Origin: Pseudomonadota bacterium
GTDB taxonomy: Bacteria; Desulfobacterota; Binatia; Binatales; Binataceae
Assembly (NCBI GenBank): GCA_021325355.1
Contig: JAJPHI010000011.1
Span: 62,001-126,000 of the forward strand
Reading direction: 5' to 3'
Length of the DNA: 64,000 nucleotides
In this document: positions 7,704-17,486 of the stretch, piece after piece
How the letters are laid out: every line of letters begins with the position of its first letter
Numbering within the stretch: position 1 is the first letter of the stretch
Made by a program: the position numbers and the translations under genes
The notes under the pieces: model-generated
Database searches by the model: none
What the model was told of the DNA's origin: nothing
What the model saw: the letters and a program-made list of their open reading frames with translations, nothing else

Positions 7704-9530
7704 GTGCTTAAGATCGCAATTTGTGTCAAGCAAATTCCGCTGGTCGAAGACGCCAACTTCGACCCCGTAACCAAAACCATCCGACGCGACGGCGTTAACG
7801 TTATGAGCGCCTATGACCTGCGGGCGATTGCGCAGGCCGTCGAACTCAAGAACACTCTCGGCGCCGATACCACGGTCGTGACCATGGGACCGCCGCAAGC
7901 GCGTGACGTGCTGATCGATGCGCTCGGCATGGGGATCGATCACGCGGTTCACCTCGAGGATCGCGCCTTCGCCGGTTCCGATACTCTGGCCACCGCGGCC
8001 GCCCTCGCGCGATGGCTGCGGCGTGATCGCTTCGATCTCATTCTTCTTGGCAAGTACTCGCTCGATGCGGAGACGGGACAAGTCGGTCCCGAAATCGCCG
8101 AGTTGCTCGATATCGCGCAGGTAACCGGCGTGCGCCGACTCCGCCTCGAGGGGGGCACCCTTTATGCTGAACGCGAGAGCGACGAAGGCTACGACGAAGT
8201 CGAGTGCCGCCTGCCCGCGCTGCTGACCTGCGCCGAACGTCTGATCAACCCGCTGAAGATCAGTCCGGCCGTCCGCGAAGCCGCGATGACCCAGCCCATC
8301 ACGGTAGTGCGCGCCACTGAACTGGGCGCGGAGCCCGGCGAATTCGGCAAGGAAGGTTCGCCGACCTGGGTGCAATCGATCGTCGCGCAGGAAGCCCCGA
8401 AAGTCGAATGCCGGATGGTTGACGCGAGCGACCCGGAGCGCGCCGCGCTCGAAGTCATTCAGCTCCTGGAGCGCAGCGGCGCCTTGACGCCGCGGACGCG
8501 GCAGCGGCGCCGGATCGGCGCGACCGTCCGGCGGTCAGCGCGCGGCAAGGATGTCTGGGTAGTGGCCGAGACCGACCTCGCCGGCGCTGTTACCATCGGC
8601 ACGCTCGAGCTGATCTCGGCGGCCGATGGGCTTGCGGACAAGCTCGGCGGAGCCGTGACCGTGGTTGGCATCACGCCCGCGATCGCTGAGCACGCCGCCC
8701 TGCTCGCCAGTTACGGCGCCGACGGGATCGTCGTGGCGGAAAATCCGGCGCTGAGGAATTATTCGCCCGAGACGGTTGCCGCGGCGATCGCCGCGCTCGT
8801 CCGCGAGCGCGCGCCGTGGGGGGTGCTGCTGAACGCCAGCGAGCGTGGTCGCGACTGGGGTCCGCGTCTGGCCGCCCGCCTCAAACTCGGCCTGACCGGC
8901 GACGCCGTCGGTATCGAATTGGACGCGGAGGGGCGGATGGTCGCCTTGAAGCCGGCCTTCGGCGGCAACATTATCGCGCCGATCCTCTCGCGGACGTTTC
9001 CCCAGATGGCCACCGTGCGCCAGGGGGTGCTGGAGCTGGCGGAGCCCAATCCCGAGCGGACGGTGTCGCTCGAGACCGTCCCGGTCGAGGTCGGGCAGCC
9101 GCTCAGTCGGCTGGTCGCCGAACATTCAACGCTCGATCATACGCTGACGCCACTCGAAGGCGCGGAAGTTGTCGTCGGGGTCGGGATGGGCGTCGGCGGA
9201 CCCGAGGGGGTGGCGAAGTGTCGCGAGTTTGCCCGCGTGATCGGCGCCGCGATGTGCGCCTCGCGTCGCGTTACGGATAAGGGCTGGGTCCCGCGTCAGC
9301 TCCAGGTCGGGCTGACCGGCAAGGCGATTGCGCCGCGCCTCTATTTTTCGATCGGACTGCGCGGCGCACCGAATCACACTGTCGGCTTGAAGCGCGCCGA
9401 GACCGTGGTCGCGATCAACAACGATCCGGAGGCGACCTGTTTCGAACGCGCTAATATCGGTTTGGTCGGCGACTGGGAACCGCTGACCGCGGCCCTCACG
9501 GAGGCTTTTCGGCGGCGCGCGACTGCCTGA
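7704..9530 (+). CDS. Fused electron transfer flavoprotein (EtfB-EtfA)
   Basis: One 608-residue chain containing both ETF subunits. Residues 1 to about 250 are EtfB-like (KIAICVKQIP, R--GVN-MSAYDLRAIAQAVELK, GPPQARD-L-DALGMGIDHAVHL, TGQVGPEIAELLD). A basic linker near residues 265-285 leads into an EtfA-like half (VWVVAE, GLTGDAVGIELD, LKPAFGGNIIAPI) ending in the FAD-binding domain with LTGKAIAPRLYFSIGLRGAP-H and VAINNDPEA. ETFs carry electrons from acyl-CoA dehydrogenases to the quinone pool. Start: a GTG preceded by GAGGGA fits the family N-terminus; a longer frame opens at 7656. No frameshift or internal stop interrupts the join. Confidence 0.9.
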   Translation: MLKIAICVKQIPLVEDANFDPVTKTIRRDGVNVMSAYDLRAIAQAVELKNTLGADTTVVTMGPPQARDVLIDALGMGIDHAVHLEDRAFAGSDTLATAAALARWLRRDRFDLILLGKYSLDAETGQVGPEIAELLDIAQVTGVRRLRLEGGTLYAERESDEGYDEVECRLPALLTCAERLINPLKISPAVREAAMTQPITVVRATELGAEPGEFGKEGSPTWVQSIVAQEAPKVECRMVDASDPERAALEVIQLLERSGALTPRTRQRRRIGATVRRSARGKDVWVVAETDLAGAVTIGTLELISAADGLADKLGGAVTVVGITPAIAEHAALLASYGADGIVVAENPALRNYSPETVAAAIAALVRERAPWGVLLNASERGRDWGPRLAARLKLGLTGDAVGIELDAEGRMVALKPAFGGNIIAPILSRTFPQMATVRQGVLELAEPNPERTVSLETVPVEVGQPLSRLVAEHSTLDHTLTPLEGAEVVVGVGMGVGGPEGVAKCREFARVIGAAMCASRRVTDKGWVPRQLQVGLTGKAIAPRLYFSIGLRGAPNHTVGLKRAETVVAINNDPEATCFERANIGLVGDWEPLTAALTEAFRRRATA

Positions 9531-9663
9531 GGTGCAGCCAGCCAGGCAGGCGCCGTCAAGCCGCGGCCGCGTTGCTGAACTGATCCGGCGTCGATATGCG
9601 GCCGGATTTGCGGCCGGATCGACAGTGGGCTATGTTCGCCCCAGTTTCCTGGAGGATTTCCCC

Positions 9664-10515
9664 ATGCAGAGCTGGAAAATCGGCGACGTGAAGGTTACGC
9701 GGTTGCAGGAACAGGAGCCGGTGTGGCCCGGCACCATGATCACCTCGAACGCCACCCCCGACAACGTCAAGCGCGAAGGCGAGTGGCTCGCGCCGTTTAC
9801 CGATGAGAACGGGCGGTTTCGCCTGAGCATCCATTCCCTGCTGATCGAATCCGAAGGCCATCGGATCGTCGTCGATACCTGCGTCGGCAATAACAAAATC
9901 CGGCCGGGCTTCAAGGATTGGAACAATCTGCAACTGCCCTTCCTGCAGGACTTCGAGAAATCCTTCGCGCGCGATTCGGTCGATATGGTCGTCTGCACTC
10001 ATCTGCATCTGGATCACGTGGGTTGGAACACAGTTCTCGAAAATGGTCGCTGGGTGCCGACGTTTCCCAAAGCGCGGTACATGATGACGAAGCTGGAGTG
10101 GGAGCACTGGTCGAAGTTCGACGGCAGCCCCGACTTCAAAAATCCCATCGAGGATTCGGTTCGACCGGTGATTGATGCGAAACTGGCCGAACTGGTCGAG
10201 CCCAATCATCGCCTGACCGGCGAGGTATGGCTCGAATCGACGCCCGGGCATACCCCGGGCCACGTCAGCGTCCGGATCTCGTCGCGCGGCGAGAACGCGG
10301 TGATCACCGGCGACATGATCCATCATCCGATTCAGATCGCGCATCCGGATTGGGTTTGCGACTTTGATTACAATCCGGCGATGGCCGTCGAGACGCGCAA
10401 GGGCTTCGTCGAACGCTACTGCGACAAGCCGGTGCAGGTTTTCGGGACCCATTTCGCTGGACCGACCGGCGGCCATATCGCGCGGCGCAGCGGGGCGTTT
10501 CGTTTCGAGGCTTGA
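9664..10515 (+). CDS. MBL-fold metallo-hydrolase
   Basis: A 283-residue metallo-beta-lactamase-fold protein with the metal-binding motif HLHLDH (H113, H115, D117, H118), followed by TPGHTPGH, GDMIHHP and a terminal FGTHFAGP histidine. This order is that of the lactonase/hydrolase branch. The substrate cannot be read from sequence. The start is set by a CTGGAGGA ribosome site 7 bases before the ATG; an in-frame opening at 9532 lacks support. Upstream (about 9596-9622) is a short 10-bp direct repeat, GCGGCCGGAT. Confidence 0.85.
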   Translation: MQSWKIGDVKVTRLQEQEPVWPGTMITSNATPDNVKREGEWLAPFTDENGRFRLSIHSLLIESEGHRIVVDTCVGNNKIRPGFKDWNNLQLPFLQDFEKSFARDSVDMVVCTHLHLDHVGWNTVLENGRWVPTFPKARYMMTKLEWEHWSKFDGSPDFKNPIEDSVRPVIDAKLAELVEPNHRLTGEVWLESTPGHTPGHVSVRISSRGENAVITGDMIHHPIQIAHPDWVCDFDYNPAMAVETRKGFVERYCDKPVQVFGTHFAGPTGGHIARRSGAFRFEA

Positions 10516-10617
10516 GCCGGATGCGGTCCGCGCCCGTGAAGGCGGAGTCGTTTCAGCGGATGCGGAGCCGCTCTCACGGTATCGCTGCGCGACCGCTGAG
10601 GTAGGAGGGCCCGTTTC

Positions 10618-10818
10618 ATGATGGGGTTCATGCTGGTGTATGCGTTGTTCGCGGGAGCGCTGCTGGTGATCGTGCTCGGATTGCTGGTCGCCGGCGGCGT
10701 CGCGACCCTCCTCGGCAGGTTGCGCAAGCCGGTGGCGGATGCCAATCACCGGCGGCGCGCCGCCGGCCGCCGCGCCGCAGCGGTGGTGGATTTGCATCGG
10801 GCGCATCTGCGGCGCTAA
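10618..10818 (+). CDS. Small membrane protein, unknown
   Basis: A 66-residue protein: one long or two short hydrophobic segments (residues 3-35) followed by a strongly basic arginine/alanine tail, giving a positive-inside membrane anchor. A GGTAGGAGGG ribosome site precedes two adjacent ATG codons. No family is recognised. It sits 102 bases after the MBL gene and 46 before the SnoaL-like gene, all on the same strand. Confidence 0.5.
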   Translation: MMGFMLVYALFAGALLVIVLGLLVAGGVATLLGRLRKPVADANHRRRAAGRRAAAVVDLHRAHLRR

Positions 10819-10864
10819 GTTGCGGTCAAGAGCGGCCGACTTCGCACGGAAAGGATCGAATCTC

Positions 10865-11257
10865 ATGAGCGTCGAAGACAACAAAAAGATCGTCCTGGGT
10901 TTTTTCGAGAACTTCGCTAGCGGCAACGCGGTTGCGGCGATGAACGCCCTGGCGGACAACGCCACCTGGTGGGTAGCCGGCAACTTCGCGCTGTCCGGCA
11001 CCAAGACCAAGAGTCAGTTCGCCGAGCTCGGCGCCACCTTGGCCAGCAAAATCGACGGCGCCCTGCGCCTGACGCCGACCGGCGTCACCGCCGAGGGCGA
11101 TCGCGTTGCGGTCGAAGCCGAATCCTTCGCGAAGATGAAAAACGGCAAGACCTATCAGAACAAATATCATTTCCTGTTCACCGTCCGCGACGGCAAAATC
11201 CAGGCGGTCAAGGAGTATCTCGACACGATGCACGCTGCCGACGTGCTCTGCTCCTGA
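10865..11257 (+). CDS. SnoaL-like / NTF2-fold protein
   Basis: A 130-residue single-domain protein with the NTF2-like cone-fold pattern: helical start (KKIVLGFFENFASG), MNALADNATWWV, then alternating strands ending in YHFLFTVRDGKIQAVKEYLDTMHA. Family members include ketosteroid isomerase-like enzymes, epoxide hydrolases and non-enzymatic binders. The ATG has GGAAAGGA upstream. The frame extends back to 10739 but that part has no homologous look. The terminator-like hairpin at 11292 follows. Confidence 0.8.
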   Translation: MSVEDNKKIVLGFFENFASGNAVAAMNALADNATWWVAGNFALSGTKTKSQFAELGATLASKIDGALRLTPTGVTAEGDRVAVEAESFAKMKNGKTYQNKYHFLFTVRDGKIQAVKEYLDTMHAADVLCS

Positions 11258-11291
11258 GCCATCGGCCAAAGACAGAACGTTCCGAAATCGT

Positions 11292-11323
11292 GGACAGGGC
11301 TCTCCGCCAGGGTGGCCCTGTCC
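11292..11323 (+). terminator. Hairpin after the SnoaL-like gene
   Basis: A perfect 9-bp stem (GGACAGGGC / GCCCTGTCC) around a 14-base loop, followed by a pyrimidine-rich CTCTCTCCC run. It fits an intrinsic terminator between the SnoaL-like and SMP-30 genes. Confidence 0.5.
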
Positions 11324-11386
11324 CTCTCTCCCGCTGCACCCCGCAGCGTTTTTCAGTCCACCGTTAATTCTGCTGGAGGCTATCCG

Positions 11387-12244
11387 ATGGAGTTCGAAAC
11401 GCTGGCGACTGGATACGGGCTGGTCGAAGGCCCGCGTGTTGATGATCAAAACCGGCTGTATTACAGCGATATTCGCGGCGGCGGAGTCTTCCGCCGCAAC
11501 CCCGACGGCCGGATCGAAACGCTCATTGCCGACCGTAAGTTTGTCGGCGGCATCGCCCTCAATGCCGGCGGCGGTTTGATTGTCAGCGGCCGCACCCTCG
11601 CCCATTGGGACGAGTCAACCGGCAAGCTCCGCGATCTGTTCAGCGAATGGGACGGCAAGCCCCTGTTCGGAATCAACGATCTCACGACCGACGACCAGGG
11701 CCGCGTTTGGTTCGGTACCTTCGGCTTCGATATCCATGCGGGCTTTGATTTCAAATCGAAACCGCCGACCGGCTCGCTCTTCCGCATCGACTCCTCCGGC
11801 AAGGCGACAAAACTTTGGGATGGCGTCGAAATCACCAACGGACTCGGCTTCAGTCCTGATCGCAAGCTGCTCTATCACTGCGATTCGAACGTCGGCGTGA
11901 TGGTTTACGACGTGCGCAGCGACGGCTCGGTAAGTGATCGGCGGCTGTTCGCCAAGCTTCCGGAAGGTTCGCCCGACGGCATGACCGTCGATGCGGAGGG
12001 CGGGGTGTGGGTTGCGGTGGTGATGGGTCCGGGCGAGGTGGTGCGTTTTCGACCGGACGGCACCCTTGATCGTCGGGTGAAGGTGCCGGCGAAATCCGTT
12101 ACGAGCGTTTCGTTCGGCGGTCCCGACCTGATGGACTTCTATGCGGTGACGGCGAACAATTCGAATGATCGCGCGCTCAAGGGCACGGTCTTTCGCGCGC
12201 GCGCCGACATTGCCGGACTGCCGGTGCCGAAGGCGCGGTTCTAG
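11387..12244 (+). CDS. SMP-30/gluconolactonase-like protein
   Basis: A 285-residue six-bladed beta-propeller of the SMP-30/gluconolactonase/LRE family. Motifs include the opening L-EGPRVDDQNRLYYSDI-GG (first metal ligand Glu), GINDLTTDDQGRVWFGTFG, ITNGLGFSPDRKLLYHCD (the N-GLGFSPD metal loop) and SPDGMTVDAEGGVWVAV (last Asp ligand). The family hydrolyses sugar lactones or similar esters in a calcium- or zinc-dependent way. The start is fixed by CTGGAGG 9 bases upstream; an in-frame opening at 11312 overlaps the hairpin. No signal peptide, so probably cytoplasmic. Confidence 0.85.
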   Translation: MEFETLATGYGLVEGPRVDDQNRLYYSDIRGGGVFRRNPDGRIETLIADRKFVGGIALNAGGGLIVSGRTLAHWDESTGKLRDLFSEWDGKPLFGINDLTTDDQGRVWFGTFGFDIHAGFDFKSKPPTGSLFRIDSSGKATKLWDGVEITNGLGFSPDRKLLYHCDSNVGVMVYDVRSDGSVSDRRLFAKLPEGSPDGMTVDAEGGVWVAVVMGPGEVVRFRPDGTLDRRVKVPAKSVTSVSFGGPDLMDFYAVTANNSNDRALKGTVFRARADIAGLPVPKARF

Positions 12245-12329
12245 GTCGGGCGGCATCCCGCGCAACGGGCGAACGCAGGGCAAACGGGGCGATCGAGCTG
12301 CGCCGCGTCGCCCGCGAGGCCTTGGGCGC

Positions 12330-13865
12330 TTAGCGCGCGAGACTGATTTCGAGATCGTTCGGGATTGGTTTCCAAGGTCCGCCGCGGCAGACGGCCTCGT
12401 TGCCGCTGATGGGCACCCGTTCGTCGCGTGGTCCGTCGACACTCCACTCCGCAGCGAGATTCCCGACGTTGGCGAGCGCGCCGTCGGGTTCGCGCAGGAC
12501 CACTTGGGAATTGGCCAGATCGGGGAACTCCGGCCACGGGAACGCCACGAAATGCGCGCGCATCCCGCTGTAATAGACCAGCGTCGGCAGTTCATTGCCG
12601 ACGAAAACCAGCTCGCGATCGCCATGCGCGGCGCCCAACGCTCGCGCCCTGACGCCCAGGTCATAGGCGGGCCGGCTGCGATCGCGTTCGGCGGCGAAGG
12701 CTTCATTGATCGCGCGCCAATGCGCCGGCATCTCGATGACCAGCAGCGCCACGGCCACCATCCCGAGCTCCCGCACATAGTACTCGCCGCTCCGGCGGGT
12801 TAGCGCCACGCCCAGGATTGATCCGCATAAGAGGGCAACCGGCGGCAGGGCAGGCAGAACATACCAGCTCAGCTTGGTGCGCACGGCGCAGGCGACAGCA
12901 AGCTCGAGCACCATCCAGATAGTCCACAGGATAACCGGAGAGGGAAGCCGGCGGAGGAAGCGCCCCAGCGAATGGCGCGTGACCTGTGATCCAATCAAGC
13001 CCGCCAGGGGGAGCAGAACGACCCACAGGAAACGAATTTCGCGCAGGAAGGTCGGCAGCGTGGCGGCAGTGCGATCGCGATGATCCTCGATATGGGACGC
13101 GATCCGCATCAGGCTTTCCTGCTTGACAAATACGTCCCAGAAGAGTCGCGGATTAGTGGTTATCTCGAACCACAGCCACGGCAGGATGACGGCGGTCATC
13201 ACGGCGGCGACCATCAGCGCACCGCCAAGACCGATATTCGCGAAGTCCGGCACCAGGAGCAGCGCTGCGAAGGTCAAACCCAGCGGCACCAGTCCGGCGA
13301 GTCCCTTGCTGAGGACAGCCAGACCGATCGCCAGACCGACTAAACCGAGCCAGCGCCGGTCCGCGCGCGATCTCATCAGGGCAAAGACCGCGAGCGTGTT
13401 GAAAAACACCAAAGGTCCGTCGGTGGCGCATTCGCGTCCGCCGCGCAGGACAAAAAGATAGAACCCGAGCGGCAGTAATCCGGCGAAGACGCCGGCGAGT
13501 CGTCCAATCTCCGCCGCCATGAAATACAGGAGCAACAGAGTACCGAGTCCGGCGAGCACCGAAGGCAGTCGCGCCGCCCAGGGACTTTCGCCAAAACAAC
13601 GAAAACTGCCGATCATCATCCAGAACAGGAGCGGCGGTTTCTTCAGATAAGCATCGCCGTTCCAGGTAAAGTGCAGATAGTTACGGGACGCGACGGCTTC
13701 GTGCGCCACCTCGGCGTAGGTCGCCTCGTCCCAGTCAACTAGGGGTGCCTCGCGCATCCCGGTCGCCAGCGCCAGAACTCCGCAAAGAAGGATCACCAGA
13801 AGCTCAACGCGCAGGCGCGAGGCGGTGACGACCGCGGTTTGAAGAGCGGAGCGCGACTGGTTCAT
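12330..13865 (-). CDS. GT39-type membrane glycosyltransferase (ArnT/PMT-like)
   Basis: A 511-residue polytopic protein with about ten to eleven membrane segments in the N-terminal two thirds. The DWDEATYAEVAHEA motif after the first membrane helix is the acidic catalytic loop of polyprenyl-phosphate-sugar transferases, and KKPPLLFWM and GGRECATDGPL follow in the expected places. Members move sugars from lipid carriers onto lipid A, proteins or other acceptors on the outer face of the membrane. The start is uncertain: ATGs at 13865 and 13901 and a GTG at 13910 are in frame, none with a clear ribosome site. It converges on the SMP-30 gene. Confidence 0.85.
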   Translation of the reverse strand: MNQSRSALQTAVVTASRLRVELLVILLCGVLALATGMREAPLVDWDEATYAEVAHEAVASRNYLHFTWNGDAYLKKPPLLFWMMIGSFRCFGESPWAARLPSVLAGLGTLLLLYFMAAEIGRLAGVFAGLLPLGFYLFVLRGGRECATDGPLVFFNTLAVFALMRSRADRRWLGLVGLAIGLAVLSKGLAGLVPLGLTFAALLLVPDFANIGLGGALMVAAVMTAVILPWLWFEITTNPRLFWDVFVKQESLMRIASHIEDHRDRTAATLPTFLREIRFLWVVLLPLAGLIGSQVTRHSLGRFLRRLPSPVILWTIWMVLELAVACAVRTKLSWYVLPALPPVALLCGSILGVALTRRSGEYYVRELGMVAVALLVIEMPAHWRAINEAFAAERDRSRPAYDLGVRARALGAAHGDRELVFVGNELPTLVYYSGMRAHFVAFPWPEFPDLANSQVVLREPDGALANVGNLAAEWSVDGPRDERVPISGNEAVCRGGPWKPIPNDLEISLAR

Positions 13866-14412
13866 GGGCGGACGGCCGAAGGCAAGCAATTGACGCACCA
13901 TATATATCACGCCAGCGGCGATCTAGCGTTCATATGATCTATGTGAATCCATATGAATGAATGGCGGTCTACATCTTCGCGTCAAAGTTATCACCGAGAG
14001 CACGTCTCCTGTCCGCAACCCCATCCGGTATGCAAACTGCTTACGCATTAGGAGCGCTGCACGCATCAGAAGCCGATTCCTGACAATCAGCTCGACCGTT
14101 TTCTTAAGTACTAAGACGGATCTTTTTGCAAGCCGTTTCAGACGGATTGGGCCTGCGTTGAGCAGCGAGCTAATCCCGCTTCGCCAAGCGTCGGATCTGA
14201 GGCGCTCTCGTATCCCTTTGCAAACGCTACTTACCTGATTTCCGTGGTGGGGCGCGAGTCTGCGGCTGCCTGGCGGCGGCGTCCTTTCATTAGCCGCGTC
14301 CGACGAGACGCGTCGCCCAGAGGGCACGATCTTTGGTTTCGTCTCGAGGTGGGTCTGCTGCTCTCCCAGGCATGAGCGGCTTTACCAGGGGGCTTGGACG
14401 GATGAATCGATA
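13866..14412. other. Gene-free interval, about 550 bases
   Basis: This stretch separates two divergently oriented genes and has a lower GC content than its flanks in its first two thirds. Two short CATATGA-type palindromes lie near 13931-13957. Open frames on both strands (for example 13957-14238 plus, 13923-14327 minus) have no recognisable domains, no ribosome sites and unusual composition. I see no tRNA or mobile element. It probably holds the promoters of both flanking genes. Confidence 0.4.
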
Positions 14413-16035
14413 ATGCCTTTGCGGCGAATCAAAATTGGGCCGAAACGATGGCTCCCTGGAGTCGTAGCGCTGCTGCTGGTGGGCTTGTTTGCCGGGTCCT
14501 ATCTCCTCGACGGGATCGTGCGCAGCCGCACCGAAGCTGCGATTAACGCGCGGCTCAAGGGCTACCATGCGGTCCTGCCCTACGCCCATCTGCAGCTTCT
14601 CGGCGGCACGCTGACGCTGCGCGGCCTCGCCATTGTGCAGCTCGCCCATCCGACGCCGCCTGTGCTGCGGCTGCCGATGATGCGCTTTCAGATCGAATGG
14701 CTTGAGTTGTTCGACGGCAAGATAGTGGCTGACCTGCTTCTATGGCATCCGGAGCTGGATCTCGTTAAGCCGCAGCTCGTGGCTGAGGAACGGAATCCGG
14801 TGCCGATCAAACAGCAAGGCTGGCAGGATGCGATCGAGGCGGTTTACCCCTTCAAAATCAACCGCGTCCGGATCGTCCAGGGTGACATAACCTATGTCGA
14901 GGACGAGCGGAGCGCCCCGCTTCATCTTGAAAAGCTGAATCTGACGACCGCGAACATCCGCAATATCCGCGCGCCCAACGCGGTCTATCCCTCCACTATC
15001 GACGCCTCGGCGGTGGTCTTCGGAAGTGGTTACGCCGCAATAAAGGGCCGGGCGAACTACCTCGAGAAGCCGTTTCCCGGGATTAAAGTGCGGTATGTTG
15101 TGCGCGAGATTCCGCTGAAGCCGGTGACACCGGCATTGCGTTGGACCAAAATCGCGTTCGACGGCGGGCGCCTCGCCAGCGACGGGCTTCTCGAGTACTC
15201 GCCGAGAGGGATCAACGTCGACGTAAACACTGCGACGATCGACCATGTGAAGGTCACCTACCTGCACGACAGGTCCACGAGCGAGATCGAAGCTGCACAC
15301 GTCAAACGCGTCGGAGAGGGAGTCGAGCGGGCGAATAATAACCCGGCGGCCGAATTTCTCATCCGCCGCTTCGACGTCGTCGAGAGTGACTTTATCGTGA
15401 TCGACCGCGCCACCGACCCTGAGTATCGGCTGACGCTCGATCAGGCGAATCTGACGATCGCGAATCTGTCAAACCGTGAAGCGCAGGGTCGCTCGGAACT
15501 GTCGCTCGACGGCAGGTTCATGGGGAGCGGCGATACCCGTCTCGCCGGATGGTTTCTGGCGGCCGCGGCCGGACCAACCTTTAACGTCAGTCTGGCGATC
15601 AATGACACCAACCTGCCGTCGCTGAATGATTTGCTGCGCGCCTACGGCCGCTTCGAGGTGGCCGCCGGGCAGTTTTCGCTCTACTCGCAGATGGCGGTTC
15701 AGAACGACAATCTTACCGGTTACGTCAAGCCGTTGTTTTCCAACGTCGAGGTCTACAGCCATCAGAAAGAGCAGGGCACCGGGGTTCTCCATCAGGCCAA
15801 AGAGGTCGGTATCGGCGTGCTGGCGCATGTTTTCCGCAATCAGAATACGCAGAAAGTTGCGACGAAAGTGAATCTCAGCGGGAAGCTATCGCAACCCAAT
15901 GTTTCGACCTGGCAGTCCGTCGTTGAAGTTCTGCGCAATGCGTTCGTGCAGGCTATCCTGCCCGGGTTCGATCGCGCTGCCGGCGCCTCGTCCGCATCCG
16001 CCGCACCCTCGACCGTGCCGCGATCCGCGAGGTGA
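14413..16035 (+). CDS. DUF748 (AsmA-like) envelope protein
   Basis: A 540-residue protein with a single N-terminal membrane anchor (residues about 13-33), then long alternating strands typical of DUF748/AsmA-superfamily proteins. Recognisable pieces are L-LLGGTLTLRGLAI near the start, LLWHPELDLVKP, a KIAFDGGRLASDGLLEY middle, NLTIANLSN, and the C-terminal QKEQGTGVLHQAKEVG-GVLAHVF segment. AsmA-like proteins are thought to bridge the periplasm and assist lipid transport to the outer membrane. That role here is inference from family. It is monocistronic, with rnpB convergent downstream. Confidence 0.8.
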   Translation: MPLRRIKIGPKRWLPGVVALLLVGLFAGSYLLDGIVRSRTEAAINARLKGYHAVLPYAHLQLLGGTLTLRGLAIVQLAHPTPPVLRLPMMRFQIEWLELFDGKIVADLLLWHPELDLVKPQLVAEERNPVPIKQQGWQDAIEAVYPFKINRVRIVQGDITYVEDERSAPLHLEKLNLTTANIRNIRAPNAVYPSTIDASAVVFGSGYAAIKGRANYLEKPFPGIKVRYVVREIPLKPVTPALRWTKIAFDGGRLASDGLLEYSPRGINVDVNTATIDHVKVTYLHDRSTSEIEAAHVKRVGEGVERANNNPAAEFLIRRFDVVESDFIVIDRATDPEYRLTLDQANLTIANLSNREAQGRSELSLDGRFMGSGDTRLAGWFLAAAAGPTFNVSLAINDTNLPSLNDLLRAYGRFEVAAGQFSLYSQMAVQNDNLTGYVKPLFSNVEVYSHQKEQGTGVLHQAKEVGIGVLAHVFRNQNTQKVATKVNLSGKLSQPNVSTWQSVVEVLRNAFVQAILPGFDRAAGASSASAAPSTVPRSAR

Positions 16036-16152
16036 CGGAGCTCACCGATGAGCGTCGGTGTCGCGCAAGGCCATCGACGCGGATGAGCCGGCGAGGGTCG
16101 TCATCTCGGCGCGATCCGCGCGCCGTCTCAGCGAAACGTCGAAGACAACCGG

Positions 16153-16508
<356 letters not shown>

Positions 16509-16513
16509 GTCTC

Positions 16514-16522
16514 ATTCTAGCA
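16514..16522 (-). promoter_or_regulatory. Extended -10 promoter element of rnpB
   Basis: On the minus strand TGC-TAGAAT forms a TG-N extended -10 box about seven bases before the expected RNA 5' end. No good -35 is seen at 17 bases, which is usual for extended -10 promoters. Confidence 0.5.
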
Positions 16523-16625
16523 CGACGCCAGCGGCAGGCGCACGAACGAATGACCGGCGTGGCCCGATTAGCGCCGATGCGCAACTCGTTGTATAGGATC
16601 GGCGAGACGAGGAGGCAGCACCATC

Positions 16626-17462
16626 ATGGCCACGGATTACAGCGCGTATGAGTTTCTTAAAGTCGAGGTAAAAGAGCGGGTGGCAACCCTGACGATCAAC
16701 CGTCCGGACCGGCTCAACGCGGTCAACACCGCGCTCCATCACGAACTCGAGCAGGTCTGGATCGATCTCGCGGCGGACACCGACGTCAACGCAATCGTCT
16801 TCACCGGAGCGGGCCGCGCCTTCTGCGCCGGCGGCGATGTCAAGGGCATGGCCGAGGGCGGCTTCGTCGACTCGACCAAGAAGAGCAAGAGCGCGGGCCG
16901 CGGACCGATTACGGCTTCCAACGGCCGGCGGCTGGTCGAAAATATACTTGACGTCGAGCAGCCGATAATCGGCGCGATCAACGGTGATGCGATCGGTCTT
17001 GGCGCGACCCTCGCGCTTCTGTGCGATATCACGGTGGTTTCGGAGAAAGCGCGCTTTGCCGATACCCACGTCAAAGTCGGTGTGGTTGCCGGCGACGGCG
17101 GCGCGGTGATCTGGCCGTTGCTCATCGGACCCCATCGCGCGAAGGAATTCCTGATGCGCGGCCATATGATCAATGGGGCCGAGGCTTATCGAATCGGCAT
17201 GGTCAATTACGCCGTACCGCAGGATCAGGTGATGAGCCGGGCGATGGAACTCGCGCAGGAGCTGGCCGACGGACCGACTTACGCGATTCGCTGGAGCAAG
17301 CTCGCGGTCAACAAATGGCTCAAAGAGCAGGCCAATCTGATCATGGATACGGGCCTCGCGTACGAGATGATGACGTTCAACACGTGGCATCATAAGGAGG
17401 CCGTGAGAGCGTTCGTCGAGAAGCGCAAGCCGAACTTCGTCAAGGAGCCGGAGAGCAAGTAG
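16626..17462 (+). CDS. Enoyl-CoA hydratase/isomerase family protein
   Basis: A 278-residue crotonase-fold protein. The oxyanion-hole segments are present: GRAFCAGGDVKGM and the GDAIGLGATLALLCDI turn. The usual catalytic Glu position in the family is replaced around VGVVAGDGGAV, where an Asp follows, so the exact reaction may differ from classical hydration. Substrates are acyl-CoA thioesters. A GAGGAGG ribosome site decides the start. It faces a pseudouridine synthase gene across a perfect hairpin. It is likely a beta-oxidation enzyme alongside the acyl-CoA dehydrogenases at 23-25 kb. Confidence 0.88.
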   Translation: MATDYSAYEFLKVEVKERVATLTINRPDRLNAVNTALHHELEQVWIDLAADTDVNAIVFTGAGRAFCAGGDVKGMAEGGFVDSTKKSKSAGRGPITASNGRRLVENILDVEQPIIGAINGDAIGLGATLALLCDITVVSEKARFADTHVKVGVVAGDGGAVIWPLLIGPHRAKEFLMRGHMINGAEAYRIGMVNYAVPQDQVMSRAMELAQELADGPTYAIRWSKLAVNKWLKEQANLIMDTGLAYEMMTFNTWHHKEAVRAFVEKRKPNFVKEPESK

Positions 17463-17486
17463 CGTTGCGTGCGAAGCTGCGCGCGC

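Noticed and set aside
13923-14327. Open frames on both strands of the interval before the DUF748 gene.
   Set aside because: No domain, no ribosome site and unusual composition; the two frames overlap each other, so at most one could be real.
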